A DNA stretch of 64,000 nt, taken from NCBI RefSeq assembly GCF_016406305.1, contig NZ_CP066369.1, forward strand, positions 700,501 to 764,500, in the 5' to 3' direction. How positions within the stretch are numbered: the first letter of the stretch is position 1; every line of letters begins with the position of its first letter. The position numbers and the translations under genes were made by a program. Source of the stretch: Shewanella putrefaciens. Its GTDB lineage: Bacteria > Pseudomonadota > Gammaproteobacteria > Enterobacterales > Shewanellaceae. Shown here in pieces: positions 49,092 through 58,522 of this stretch. Below the pieces are notes generated by a model. The model was given only the letters and a program-made list of their open reading frames with translations, was not told the origin of the DNA and made no database searches.

Positions 49092-49125
49092 TACTCTGGG
49101 CTATCAAATACTCTGGGCTATCAAA
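49092..49125. repeat. 17-bp perfect tandem duplication
   Basis: TACTCTGGGCTATCAAA occurs at 49092-49108 and immediately again at 49109-49125. It lies about 190 bases upstream of the MASE3 gene. Confidence 0.85.
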
Positions 49126-49311
49126 ATGGGGAAGTGGCACTCTAGAAGATAAGCGCTAGGGCATAAGTGGCTGACACACTTTTGTACGCTTTTTCAGTTT
49201 TATATGGTTTATCTTCTGTCGTTTATTTAATAGGACAACCTAAAATAGGTGGAGAAGGTTTAGTTTTGTTACCCCTATACTGAATGTTCAAGTGGGAAAA
49301 ATGGTGAATAG

Positions 49312-52170
49312 ATGAGCGAAGTTCGACTGGTAAATATGAGGAATGTAACTTTTCTTGCGATCACTTTGATTCTATTTGGATTTGCTATATCCCCCCTAGG
49401 AACATCCTTTAATGGCTTTAACCGCGACAGCTATATTATTTCGCACTTGAGTATTGAATTACTGTCCATTTTTGTATTTGCTTCCTGCGTTGTTATTGTG
49501 CTGCAACCCCTTCATAAAGCGCAAAGTTATTACACTAATACCATTATTATCGGTTTTACCGCGGTGGCACTGTTAGATTTTATTCATGCCATTTCCTATG
49601 CGGGTATGCCCAACTTTCTTTCCGAAAGCTCGACGCCTAAATCGATATTTTTCTGGTTGGCCGCCCGCTATATCGAACTGATAACCTTCATTTTAATCGC
49701 TATGAAGCTCCGTTTACGGGGAAGTAAAGCACTTTGGGCACTGATGGGGCTCTTAGTCAGTTTAGTGGTGATTTATGCGGGTTCGTATTATCTGCCACTC
49801 TTCCCCGAAACCTTTGTCCCCGGTGTTGGTGTAACCTCCTTCAAGAAAAATTGTGAATACCTACTGTTTTTGGGCAATGCCCTACTTACAGGATGGTTCT
49901 TGGTTCAGTATTACAGGACTCGGTTATCCCAGCATTTACTGTTTGCCGCATCGGCTTACAGCATGGCGCTTTGCTCGCTCAGTTTGACGGGGTATGTCGC
50001 CGCCAGCGATATGTCACTTTTTATTGGCCATATTTTAAAGCTAATCTCAGCACTATTGATTTATAAGAGTATTTTTTGGACTGAACTGGAAAAACCCTAT
50101 AATCAACTCCATGTTGCAGAGATGCGCTCCGCCAGAAATGAGCGCGAACTCGATACTATTTTGAATCATTTGCCGATCGGGGTCATTCGCTTCGACTCGG
50201 CCTGTAACCACAGCTATATCAATCTATTTATGGCGGACTTTTCCGATGCGCGTACCTCAAATCGGTTTCTTGCGGATTTTTGTGATAGTTGCCGGCAAGA
50301 TTTGGCGTTAGCGTTTACCGGGCAGGCGATCGAGTTTGAGCGCAGAGTAATAAAGCCCGACGGTACGACGGCCTATTGTATGGTAAAGGCCGTTCCTGAG
50401 CGTCAAGTCGATGGCAACATAGATTCAGTGCTGTGTTTGGTGAGCGATATCACGACCAAAGTAGTCGCCGAAAATGAAAAACGACTGGCGATGAAGGAAA
50501 TGGAGGAACTTAGAACCGCCCTGGACGAACACGCGATCGTTGCCTTTACCGACGCCAAAGGGGTTATCACCTCAGTCAATGAGAAGTTCTGCCGGATATC
50601 CGGTTACTCGCGTCAGGAGTTAATAGGTAAGACCCATAAGATTATCAACTCAGGCTATCATGCCCCTGTCTTTTTTAAGGAAATGTGGCACACCATTAGC
50701 CGGGGTCAATTTTGGCATGGTGAGGTGTGCAATCGTGCCAAAGAGGGATCCCTGTATTGGGTTAGCACGACTATTGTGCCCTTTGTCGGCGAGCAAGGTA
50801 AAATCCTGCAATATATTGCCATCCGAGCGGATATCACTGAGCAAAAATTAGCAGAACAAGAGGCGAAACGGCTCGCCCTGTTCGATGATTTAACTGGGTT
50901 ACCAAACCGCCGCTTTCTTCAAGAGAAAATCGGCGAGTTGTGCAGCGCTAAAGCCGGGGTGAATTTTCATGCGCTCATGCTATTGGACCTTGATAACTTT
51001 AAAGATATCAATGATTCATTCGGCCATGGGATTGGCGATGATTTGCTGAAACAAGTGGCACATCGCATTCAGCAGTTTACTAACTCGGCGGTTAATTGTG
51101 CCAGACTCGGTGGGGATGAGTTTGTGCTCTTGCTGACAGAGTTAGGGGAGAGCCAGGCGCAAACGCTGGGATATCTACTGCAAATGGCCCAAAATATTTG
51201 TACCTTCCTCGCCGAGCCATATCAACTCAGTGGCAAATTGGTCAGAACCTCCGCCAGCATAGGGGTCAGTATTTTTAGCAACGATGTTGAAGATCCCTCC
51301 GAGATACTCAAGCAAGCCGATATCGCGCTGTATCAATCTAAGGCTAATGGGCGTAACTGTGTGACGTTTTTCGATCCTGTGCTGCAGAGGGCAATGGATC
51401 GTCGTAACGAAACACTCAGGGAATTAAAAACCGCCATTGAACGGGATGAGCTCTCACTACATTATCAGCCGGTCGTTAACGCTAATAATAGGATTAAAGG
51501 TGTCGAAGCCTTAGTCCGTTGGCATAGCCCTAGTTTAGGTTCTATTTCCCCCGAGGTATTTATTCCTCTGGCGGAGGAAAGCACGCTGATCTTGGATATA
51601 GGCCAATGGGTACTGAGTACGGCATGTAAACAAATCCATGATTGGCGTTCACATCCGACACGCAAACATTGGGTGGTCGCCGTTAACGTCAGTGCTAAAC
51701 AGTTGCAGCGGGAAAATTTTGTTGCCTCTGTCGTTGCCACCGTAAATCAATATGCTATCCCACCAGCAAGCTTACAGCTGGAGATAACTGAGAGCATGTT
51801 GCAGGACGACATTAAAAATACCACCCTAGCGATGGCGGAGCTTAAAGCGCTGGGAATTCGATTCTCCCTAGATGACTTTGGTACTGGCTACTCCTCGTTA
51901 AACTATCTGACTAAGCTGCCGATCAACACCCTTAAGATTGACCGTTCGTTTGTCGACCGTATGCTTCAGAGCCCTGAAGATGCCAGCGTCGTTAAGACGA
52001 TTCTTTCATTAGCGAGCAGTCTGGCGCTCGATGTGGTCGCCGAAGGTGTTGAAACCGAAGCCCAATTCATGTTTTTGAAGCAACAGCATTGCCCGTACTT
52101 CCAAGGCTATTTATTTTCTAAACCTGTCAGTCCAGCGCATTTACCCGAAGATAACACGCTAGCCCTCTAG
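49312..52170 (+). CDS. MASE3-PAS-GGDEF-EAL membrane c-di-GMP protein
   Basis: A 952-residue inner-membrane protein. The N terminus (about 10-260) has seven or so membrane helices of MASE3 type, with SFKKNCEY and the DFIHAISYAGMP loop. Two PAS domains (about 280-390 and 395-520), a GGDEF domain with DDLTGLPNRR and GGDEF, and an EAL domain with EALVRW, NVSAKQL, EITESM, DDFGTGYSS, KIDRSF, AEGVET and FQGY follow. Both catalytic sets appear complete. ATG 49312 is used; an in-frame ATG at 49342 is an alternative. It is monocistronic. Confidence 0.9.
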   Translation: MSEVRLVNMRNVTFLAITLILFGFAISPLGTSFNGFNRDSYIISHLSIELLSIFVFASCVVIVLQPLHKAQSYYTNTIIIGFTAVALLDFIHAISYAGMPNFLSESSTPKSIFFWLAARYIELITFILIAMKLRLRGSKALWALMGLLVSLVVIYAGSYYLPLFPETFVPGVGVTSFKKNCEYLLFLGNALLTGWFLVQYYRTRLSQHLLFAASAYSMALCSLSLTGYVAASDMSLFIGHILKLISALLIYKSIFWTELEKPYNQLHVAEMRSARNERELDTILNHLPIGVIRFDSACNHSYINLFMADFSDARTSNRFLADFCDSCRQDLALAFTGQAIEFERRVIKPDGTTAYCMVKAVPERQVDGNIDSVLCLVSDITTKVVAENEKRLAMKEMEELRTALDEHAIVAFTDAKGVITSVNEKFCRISGYSRQELIGKTHKIINSGYHAPVFFKEMWHTISRGQFWHGEVCNRAKEGSLYWVSTTIVPFVGEQGKILQYIAIRADITEQKLAEQEAKRLALFDDLTGLPNRRFLQEKIGELCSAKAGVNFHALMLLDLDNFKDINDSFGHGIGDDLLKQVAHRIQQFTNSAVNCARLGGDEFVLLLTELGESQAQTLGYLLQMAQNICTFLAEPYQLSGKLVRTSASIGVSIFSNDVEDPSEILKQADIALYQSKANGRNCVTFFDPVLQRAMDRRNETLRELKTAIERDELSLHYQPVVNANNRIKGVEALVRWHSPSLGSISPEVFIPLAEESTLILDIGQWVLSTACKQIHDWRSHPTRKHWVVAVNVSAKQLQRENFVASVVATVNQYAIPPASLQLEITESMLQDDIKNTTLAMAELKALGIRFSLDDFGTGYSSLNYLTKLPINTLKIDRSFVDRMLQSPEDASVVKTILSLASSLALDVVAEGVETEAQFMFLKQQHCPYFQGYLFSKPVSPAHLPEDNTLAL

Positions 52171-52180
52171 CCAATGTTGC

Positions 52181-52206
52181 GCCCGCCAAGCAAAGTTCTG
52201 GCGGGC
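52181..52206 (+). terminator. Probable terminator hairpin after the MASE3 gene
   Basis: GCCCGCCA at 52181-52188 pairs with TGGCGGGC at 52199-52206. The stem is strong but no T-run follows, so termination may be weak or rho-dependent. Confidence 0.55.
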
Positions 52207-52563
52207 TAAATCTAAGCTTCCCATTATGCTATTTCAACCAAGCTAATCCAAGCCAAGTTATTTCAAAACACCTCCTATGCACTAGAGTATGCATATCAAT
52301 AAAACTATATTTATCATTGTACTAGCTAGGTTTACGCATCATTAGGTGCAATTGATGAGAGAAAGCCAAGGCTTACCAAGGCCTGCAACTTTCCATTTGA
52401 TGGCGGTGTTATCTTGCCATTTCCGCATAGACGGGGAACCAGTGTCATTCCCTTAAACTGGGGTTAAGGTATCGATGATTTACAATCCCGCTAACTAGGA
52501 TTTTGTACCCTGAACAGTGAGTGAGACTCTTAGATAGACAAGCAGTGTGCCCGTTAGATAGAG

Positions 52564-52721
52564 AGGCAGTGAGATAGTGAAGTAGTGAGAGTGAAATAGT
52601 GAGGCAGTGAGGCAGTGAGGCAGTGAGGCAGTGAGATAGTGAAGTAGTGAGACAGTGAGATAGTGAGACAGTGAGATAGTGAGATAGTGAGATAGTGAGA
52701 TAGTGAGATAGTGAGATAGTG
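52564..52721. repeat. Octanucleotide VNTR, about 20 units
   Basis: Nineteen 8-bp units and one 6-bp unit run without interruption. The flavours are AGATAGTG (9), AGGCAGTG (5), AAGTAGTG (2), AGACAGTG (2), AAATAGTG (1) and a shortened AGAGTG. The last six units are identical AGATAGTG. It lies between the converging MASE3 and subtilase genes, in a spacer (52171-52812) with no gene that I see. Short frames read on the minus strand there (SLSHYLTI-type) are only translations of the repeat. Confidence 0.92.
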
Positions 52722-52764
52722 CAGGGGAGCTCTTTTGATACAAACCAATAAATACAGCAGATAA

Positions 52765-52793
52765 TAAAAAAGGCCTTGAAATCAAGGCCTTTT
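52765..52793 (-). terminator. Terminator after the subtilase gene (minus strand)
   Basis: A 12-bp stem around GGCCTTG/CAAGGCC at 52768-52793; on the minus strand it is followed by a T-run. It lies about 20 bases past the stop at 52813. Confidence 0.88.
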
Positions 52794-52812
52794 ACTTATT
52801 AAAACTTAAGGA

Positions 52813-55800
52813 TTAGTGCTTACGACGCAGACCACCTAGGGCGAGTAGCATCAGACCTAACCAACCTAAGCTACCGCCTGAACTGTCTGATTTAGGCTCA
52901 TCAGGGGTTGTCTGTGTTGGAGCTGCACCAACTTTGACCATCACAGTTGCACTGGTTTCATCCGAACCATCGGACACAGTTACAGTGAACTGGTGATCGC
53001 CGACACTGAGGCCTGTCACAGTAGCGATAGCGCTGTTTGCATTGCTGATGCTACCAGGACCTTCCCATTCGAAGCTCAGGTTCTCGGCGTCAACATCGAC
53101 AGAGGTTGTCGCATCTAAGGTGATGCTAGTGCCTTCAGTGATGCTGATTTGTGCCTGGGCAACCGCAGCTTGAGGTGCATCTTGCTCAGGGGTGACTGTC
53201 AGCACAAAGCTAGTGCTAGTCTGATCACTGGCATGCTCGTTGTCCTGCACTGTCACTGTCACTAAGGTTTCACCGAAGAAGTCAGCATCGGGTTTTAGGC
53301 TGAAGCGACTGCCTTCAACCGTGGCCTGAATATGCTCACCTGTCACTAGTACAGTGTTACCTACCTTGTTAGCATCGACGTAGAAGACTTCGATACCGCT
53401 CAATTCACCATCTTCGGCCACAGTCAGGTTAGGCATTTCTGCTACCTTAATGTCGCTGTTGACTTGAATGTAGTGGTGGCTAGTGGTTTCCTGTTCACCT
53501 TCTACAACGTGAGTGAGTTGCACATCGAGGTTCTGACCAACGGCGTTTGGCTGGATAACCGCCTTAACTGTCAGATCGATACCGCTCTGCTCTGGACCTT
53601 GGTAGTCAAAACAGATCACCATATTGTCTTCCAGCACTTCATCTAGGTTATCGAAACCTACCATAGAGTAGAGGAAGCCATCTTTTGGACCTGCATTCGC
53701 TGAGTATACGCTGTCAAAACCTTCAACGAAGATGGTGCCCTTGGCAAGGTTGCCGCCTAGGTTGTCATAGGCAAACATCATTTCGAAACGGTTGTCTCTA
53801 AAATCGATATTTGGACGCATAATGACTTCGTAGTCGTACTCATCACCTGTTTGGGTGTCGGTAACGTTGTCGAACTCCATAAACAGTAGATCGCCAAGAT
53901 CTGGACGGTCACTGTTGTACTGGGCCGCAATGGTTAGACCCCATGGATCTTCCCAATGACGACGGTTCTTGGCCTCGAAGGTGCCACGCCAGAAGGGGTT
54001 GACCGACTCATACAAGAAGCCTGGGCCACGGGTATACTTCATCATCCAGTAGTTGGTGTTGAACTGCATCGCACCCACAGCATGCATGCGAATAAAACCA
54101 CCGTTGTCTTGGTTATAGAGTTTAAATTGCTCTTGCTCCATACCCCAGAATAACCAGTCCATAGGCAAGTCGTTGTAGTCCTTATCGGTACCAACGTGCC
54201 AAGCTTGCTCTGGCTGCATACCAAACTGCTTTAAGTCGATATAGCCACCATCGGATAACTCATCGATAAGCGGTGTGCGACATTGGGCCGAGGTCAGGCT
54301 GTTAGTCACCACATATTCACGGGGAACATTGCGGGTACTGAGCTGCTTACCTGAGAGCGATAGGCCATTTTGATCAATTTCCAAACCTACTAGGCTCTTG
54401 TCATTGATTGTCTTCAGGGTCTCAGGCGCTAGGCGCATGCCTTCTGGCAGGGTCAGCTTGAAACTGAAGTTGCGGTCATTGGACTCAAGGTTAGGCAGTA
54501 TTGTGATACCGATATCCACGATATCCATATTGCGGCCTTTGTCTTGGCTGACGTTGAAGCTCAGGTTGTCTGGACCGCGCACTAGCTTGAGTGAGGTGAA
54601 GCCTAGTGTGCCTTCGGCGCCAGGCATATTGCCTAGGTCGAAACCACCGTAGAAGACTTCGCCTTCTTTAGCATCAGGCATATCCCAGTTCAGGCTCAGT
54701 TCATAGTTACCGTTACCATCATGCTCGGCAGGACCTGTAACGCTAAAGTTATTCGCTGCGCTGTCGTTAGACAACAGGGCAACACCTAGGGTGGACTTGT
54801 ACTTCTTATCGCTGGTACCCACGTTAGCCAGGGCAACCCAGTAAGTGCCAGGCGTCGGATCTATCAGATCACAGTAGTTACTCACCGAGGTCGATGAAGA
54901 CTGACACACTAATTCACGGCGATACTCATTGCCAAGTGAATAGGGGTCAGCATCGAGCTCTTCCTGGGATGGGATGAAACCATCGTTACCGTTGGCATCC
55001 AGACCTAAGGTCAATACTGGATTCTGCTTGATATAACGTGGGTTCTGGTTGTCATCATGGCCAATCAGCTCGGTGGATTGCACTTCAACCATGAGTCGCT
55101 TAGTGCCCTCAGGCACAACCACTTTGGTCATCCCCCAGCCATTTTTGATGTTATCAACGCTGAGGAAAGCACTGACCAGCGGCAGTTCGAAGTCTTGCAA
55201 CTCAGGCTTAACTAAGCCGTAGTAGCGTGGCGTGAACTGGCTGTAATTGTCGGTGTTGACCACAAAGGTTTCACTACCTTGAGCTCGGTTGAACAAGATG
55301 TCCTTAGAGTAGGGTAATTGATCGTAGTCAGATACCGCCACAATTGGCATATGCAGTTCGGGAGACTTACCCGAGGTTTCGGTTAGTTTTAACTGGCCAT
55401 TAAAGAGCGAGTAGTTAGTGTTGCCTTCCCATGGGCTGTCGGCATCATCCGGTTCAATTAAGTTACGGCTAACGCTAGGTAGGTTCATCTTGACCATAAT
55501 GGTCTGGGTTTCACCCGCCTTGAGGCTAAACTGACTCGGTGAGGCTACTAGAGTCGCACCGTCTTCTTTCACTTCAGTGCTTACAGTCCAAGTACCATCT
55601 TTAGTCGCTTTAACTGTACGCATCCAGGTACATTCGCCTTCACAGCTCATGTTGACCATGGATGGCAGGTTGAGCCAGTTGACTATGCCACCGTTATTGG
55701 GGTTGGCGGCATGATAGCCCTCTATGGTTTCATCCATGATTAGGCCAGTCATATCGGCCTTGGCCACATCGATGGCACCGGAGCCAGCCATAAAGTTATA

Positions 55801-57999
55801 GGGCACAGGTATTGGAGCCTGACCTGGTGAAGGTTGGAACTTCACTTCGTTGGCGGTCATCATCAGTGCCGATTGGATTTCCGCTGGGGTCCAATCTGGG
55901 TGCAACTGGGTCAGCAGTGCCATAGCACCTGCCACATGGGGCGAGGCCATGGATGTACCGCTCATCATAGTCCAGTCGCTAGCGGCTGGATAATTGGTGA
56001 AGGGCTGATCATCGGCGTTGGCTGCATAAACGTTAACCCCTGGCGCAGTCACGTCCGGCACTAGGTTATCGATAAAGCGGCTAGGCCCCATAGAGCTGAA
56101 TTGCGCCAGTAAATTACCATTTGCCTCATCGACAATATAATCATTGACGTGTTCAGTGATAGTGCCGCGGGCGGTGCCATTACTCTGGTTGATCCAGTTT
56201 TTCAGGCTATAGCCAACACTGGAGCTGATGTTGATACCGGGGATAACAAATTTGTCGGCAACAACCGCATCGTTGTAATTGACGTTCAGTAGCACTAGAC
56301 CACCGGCGCCGCCAGCTTGGACGTTGATGGCCTTGTCGACACGGGCAATATCACCGCGCTCACAGACAACGATTTGGTCGGCGGTGAAGGTTCCCGCAGG
56401 GAAAGGCACGTTACAGGTTTTCGCTGCGAAAGCATCGCTAGGGTTAGGGTCTGGATACTTTTCAGCCAACACAAACTGACCAGACAGCTCATCGGTAAAG
56501 CCTTTACCTACGATAGGATTCTTCGGAATGCTGTAACTTGGACCACTAGACTGGAATCCTGAAATACTGGTTTTGCCCGCATCTAAGGTACGGTCATGGG
56601 TAGAAGCGCCAACAGTCGTCACCCAAGGAGAGGTATGGTCGGCACTGTAAAAGTAGGGGCCCGAGTTACCGGCTGCGGTGGCAACTGAAATACCCGCCTC
56701 ACGGGCGGCAAGGAATGCCAGCTCCATGGGGTCTTCCCAAGAGAAACTCTCGGATCCACCAATGGAGAAGTTAATGACATCGACGCCGTCTTTGATGGCA
56801 TCTTCAAAGGCCGAGAGAATCGCTTCTTCCGGACAACCCGCATAGGGGTCGCCGCCATTACCTGGCCAACACACTTGGTAAGAAACCACGTGCGCGCGAG
56901 GTGCAACACCCGAGGTATGGTCAAAATTGAACGGCAAGTTCACACCATCGCTGACCTTCTGGCCATTGGAGGATTGCAGCGGGGTATTGCTGATGCGGTT
57001 ACCCGCGGCCGTACTGGCGGTATGGGAACCATGACCGTGATAATCCTCACCATTACGTGGGCGTATCTGTTTAGTTTCCCAGTAATTTTTTTGGAATTCA
57101 GTGGCGTTATAAACATGAGTGATCGCGTCGTAGGAATAGACACCAATCAGCTTATCGTTACATAGGCTGGCATCTTCTTGACAGTCACCGAGGAAGGCGC
57201 CACCCATTTTTTGGTGGCTGGCAGCAAATTCATCATCCGAGGCGAAAGCGGGGTGATCTGTGTTGATACCCGTGTCGATAATACCCACGACAATGCCTTC
57301 ACCCTGAGCCTTTAAACCTGAGTCGGTATTGCCCGCCCAAGCACTATCGGCGTTGATAAACTCTGGACCACGGTCGGTCTTGAGTTGGAATACGCGGCTA
57401 GGAGTGATCTTGCTGATGCCTGGCAGGGTCGCCATGATGGCGGCATCACTTTGGGTCATCTTCAGCGCGACGGCGTTGTTGGCTAGGGTGTATTGGCTTA
57501 ATAGTTCGAAGTTAGCGCCTTGGCTTCTAGCCTGTGCCATCATACTTTGTTGCTTATTGGCCAGCATAGATTGGTAACTCTTCGCTGCCGGGGCTAGGCT
57601 AGCTTGAGGTCCCATGTCCTTAGCAGCTTTGCCAACCAGTTGATTGGTCGCGGCAAAACCTGCTAGATCACCGCTGTAGGTGGCAACGGGTTTGTCATCA
57701 AATTGGACGATAAAGGTATGCTCACCCTTGATGGAATCATCAAATTTGAACACTTGGTGCTGGCGCTTATTCAGTACGTGGTTAGCTTTACCCGGGGCGA
57801 TGAGTAAGTCACCCTTAGCATCGGCCTTACGTTGACTGTTAAAGGCTTCGACTTCTTCACTGGTGAAAGTAGGCTGGTAAAAATCGCCCTTGTCTGCCTT
57901 CTTCATGCCGATTTCGGCGGCGGCATGGCAGGAGACTCCGAGGTACAAGGCCCCGAAGACCGCTAGCGCCGTCCCCTTCAATCTGTATTGGGATGTCAT
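52813..57999 (-). CDS. Giant GlyGly-CTERM subtilisin-like serine protease
   Basis: A 1728-residue secreted S8 protease. It has a signal peptide (about 1-27) and an I9-type propeptide (about 90-205). The catalytic domain (about 230-720) has D242 in GIIDTGINTDHP, H323 in HGSH, oxyanion N445 in AAGNSG and S683 in SGTSMASPHVAG, and it is interrupted by a PA domain (about 500-610). A long beta-rich region follows, with PKD- or cadherin-like modules near 1540-1690. The end, GGSLGWLGLMLLALGG with RRKH, is a GlyGly-CTERM tail, normally cut by rhombosortase with type II secretion. It is divergent from the mipA operon. Confidence 0.9.
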   Translation of the reverse strand: MTSQYRLKGTALAVFGALYLGVSCHAAAEIGMKKADKGDFYQPTFTSEEVEAFNSQRKADAKGDLLIAPGKANHVLNKRQHQVFKFDDSIKGEHTFIVQFDDKPVATYSGDLAGFAATNQLVGKAAKDMGPQASLAPAAKSYQSMLANKQQSMMAQARSQGANFELLSQYTLANNAVALKMTQSDAAIMATLPGISKITPSRVFQLKTDRGPEFINADSAWAGNTDSGLKAQGEGIVVGIIDTGINTDHPAFASDDEFAASHQKMGGAFLGDCQEDASLCNDKLIGVYSYDAITHVYNATEFQKNYWETKQIRPRNGEDYHGHGSHTASTAAGNRISNTPLQSSNGQKVSDGVNLPFNFDHTSGVAPRAHVVSYQVCWPGNGGDPYAGCPEEAILSAFEDAIKDGVDVINFSIGGSESFSWEDPMELAFLAAREAGISVATAAGNSGPYFYSADHTSPWVTTVGASTHDRTLDAGKTSISGFQSSGPSYSIPKNPIVGKGFTDELSGQFVLAEKYPDPNPSDAFAAKTCNVPFPAGTFTADQIVVCERGDIARVDKAINVQAGGAGGLVLLNVNYNDAVVADKFVIPGINISSSVGYSLKNWINQSNGTARGTITEHVNDYIVDEANGNLLAQFSSMGPSRFIDNLVPDVTAPGVNVYAANADDQPFTNYPAASDWTMMSGTSMASPHVAGAMALLTQLHPDWTPAEIQSALMMTANEVKFQPSPGQAPIPVPYNFMAGSGAIDVAKADMTGLIMDETIEGYHAANPNNGGIVNWLNLPSMVNMSCEGECTWMRTVKATKDGTWTVSTEVKEDGATLVASPSQFSLKAGETQTIMVKMNLPSVSRNLIEPDDADSPWEGNTNYSLFNGQLKLTETSGKSPELHMPIVAVSDYDQLPYSKDILFNRAQGSETFVVNTDNYSQFTPRYYGLVKPELQDFELPLVSAFLSVDNIKNGWGMTKVVVPEGTKRLMVEVQSTELIGHDDNQNPRYIKQNPVLTLGLDANGNDGFIPSQEELDADPYSLGNEYRRELVCQSSSTSVSNYCDLIDPTPGTYWVALANVGTSDKKYKSTLGVALLSNDSAANNFSVTGPAEHDGNGNYELSLNWDMPDAKEGEVFYGGFDLGNMPGAEGTLGFTSLKLVRGPDNLSFNVSQDKGRNMDIVDIGITILPNLESNDRNFSFKLTLPEGMRLAPETLKTINDKSLVGLEIDQNGLSLSGKQLSTRNVPREYVVTNSLTSAQCRTPLIDELSDGGYIDLKQFGMQPEQAWHVGTDKDYNDLPMDWLFWGMEQEQFKLYNQDNGGFIRMHAVGAMQFNTNYWMMKYTRGPGFLYESVNPFWRGTFEAKNRRHWEDPWGLTIAAQYNSDRPDLGDLLFMEFDNVTDTQTGDEYDYEVIMRPNIDFRDNRFEMMFAYDNLGGNLAKGTIFVEGFDSVYSANAGPKDGFLYSMVGFDNLDEVLEDNMVICFDYQGPEQSGIDLTVKAVIQPNAVGQNLDVQLTHVVEGEQETTSHHYIQVNSDIKVAEMPNLTVAEDGELSGIEVFYVDANKVGNTVLVTGEHIQATVEGSRFSLKPDADFFGETLVTVTVQDNEHASDQTSTSFVLTVTPEQDAPQAAVAQAQISITEGTSITLDATTSVDVDAENLSFEWEGPGSISNANSAIATVTGLSVGDHQFTVTVSDGSDETSATVMVKVGAAPTQTTPDEPKSDSSGGSLGWLGLMLLALGGLRRKH

Positions 58000-58097
58000 T
58001 TAAAACTCCATATTTTTTGTTATAAGTATGACGTTCTGTGGAGACTGACCTGTTTGACCTCGACTCTGATAAGCAACAACATTAGGCTCACTTAAGT

Positions 58098-58118
58098 CTG
58101 TAACTTTTTATATTACAG
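58098..58118. repeat. Inverted repeat near the subtilase promoter
   Basis: CTGTAA at 58098-58103 and TTACAG at 58113-58118, a 6-bp dyad about 100 bases upstream of the subtilase start. The gap 58000-58522 holds no gene. Confidence 0.35.
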
Positions 58119-58193
58119 TCATTTGCTCCATTTTCTTGCGGGCACATATAGATGCTCGTAACCAAATCCTAACATTTGAAACATATCGATAAC

Positions 58194-58208
58194 TGTACGA
58201 AATTGTAC
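58194..58208. promoter_or_regulatory. Direct repeat TGTAC-N5-TGTAC (site A)
   Basis: Two copies of TGTAC with 10-bp period between the divergent subtilase and mipA genes. The layout fits an OmpR-family dimer site. Confidence 0.4.
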
Positions 58209-58433
58209 CAAGGGCCGTTTCAGTGCTTGGCGATTGGGTCGTTGGGGCCGATTTTAGTGATAGGGTTTGAACTGAAACGACCTTGAAATTGGCGTGTGGT
58301 ATGGACTGATTAAAAGGGCACAGAATTTCGATGTGAGTCTGGGCCAATTAGAATTGACTGCTGCAATTTTGACCATCAATGAGCATGGCTAGGGCTATAC
58401 TCAATCCATATAAAAGAGGGAGATAGGACTGTT

Positions 58434-58449
58434 TGTACAAAAGTGTAAC
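58434..58449 (+). promoter_or_regulatory. Direct repeat TGTAC-N5-TGTAAC (site B)
   Basis: Same 10-bp period as site A, 74 bases before the mipA start. Probable regulator site. Confidence 0.45.
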
Positions 58450-58475
58450 GGCTAAGGTTGTTGTATAGTAAAAAA

Positions 58476-58490
58476 TGTAACCAGTTGGTA
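58476..58490 (+). promoter_or_regulatory. Direct repeat TGTAA-N5-TGGTA (site C)
   Basis: A looser copy with the same 10-bp period, 32 bases after the second half of site B (about three helical turns) and 32 bases before the mipA ATG. Confidence 0.35.
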
Positions 58491-58522
58491 AAGTGCGAGG
58501 GGTTTTTTTATAAGGTACTCTA

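Noticed and set aside
52564-52721. Possible CRISPR array
   Set aside because: Units are 8 bp and contiguous with no spacers, and no cas gene is in the window.
52495-52785. Minus-strand open frames rich in SLSHYLTI repeats
   Set aside because: They are translations of the octanucleotide VNTR, with no ribosome binding site and no independent sequence.
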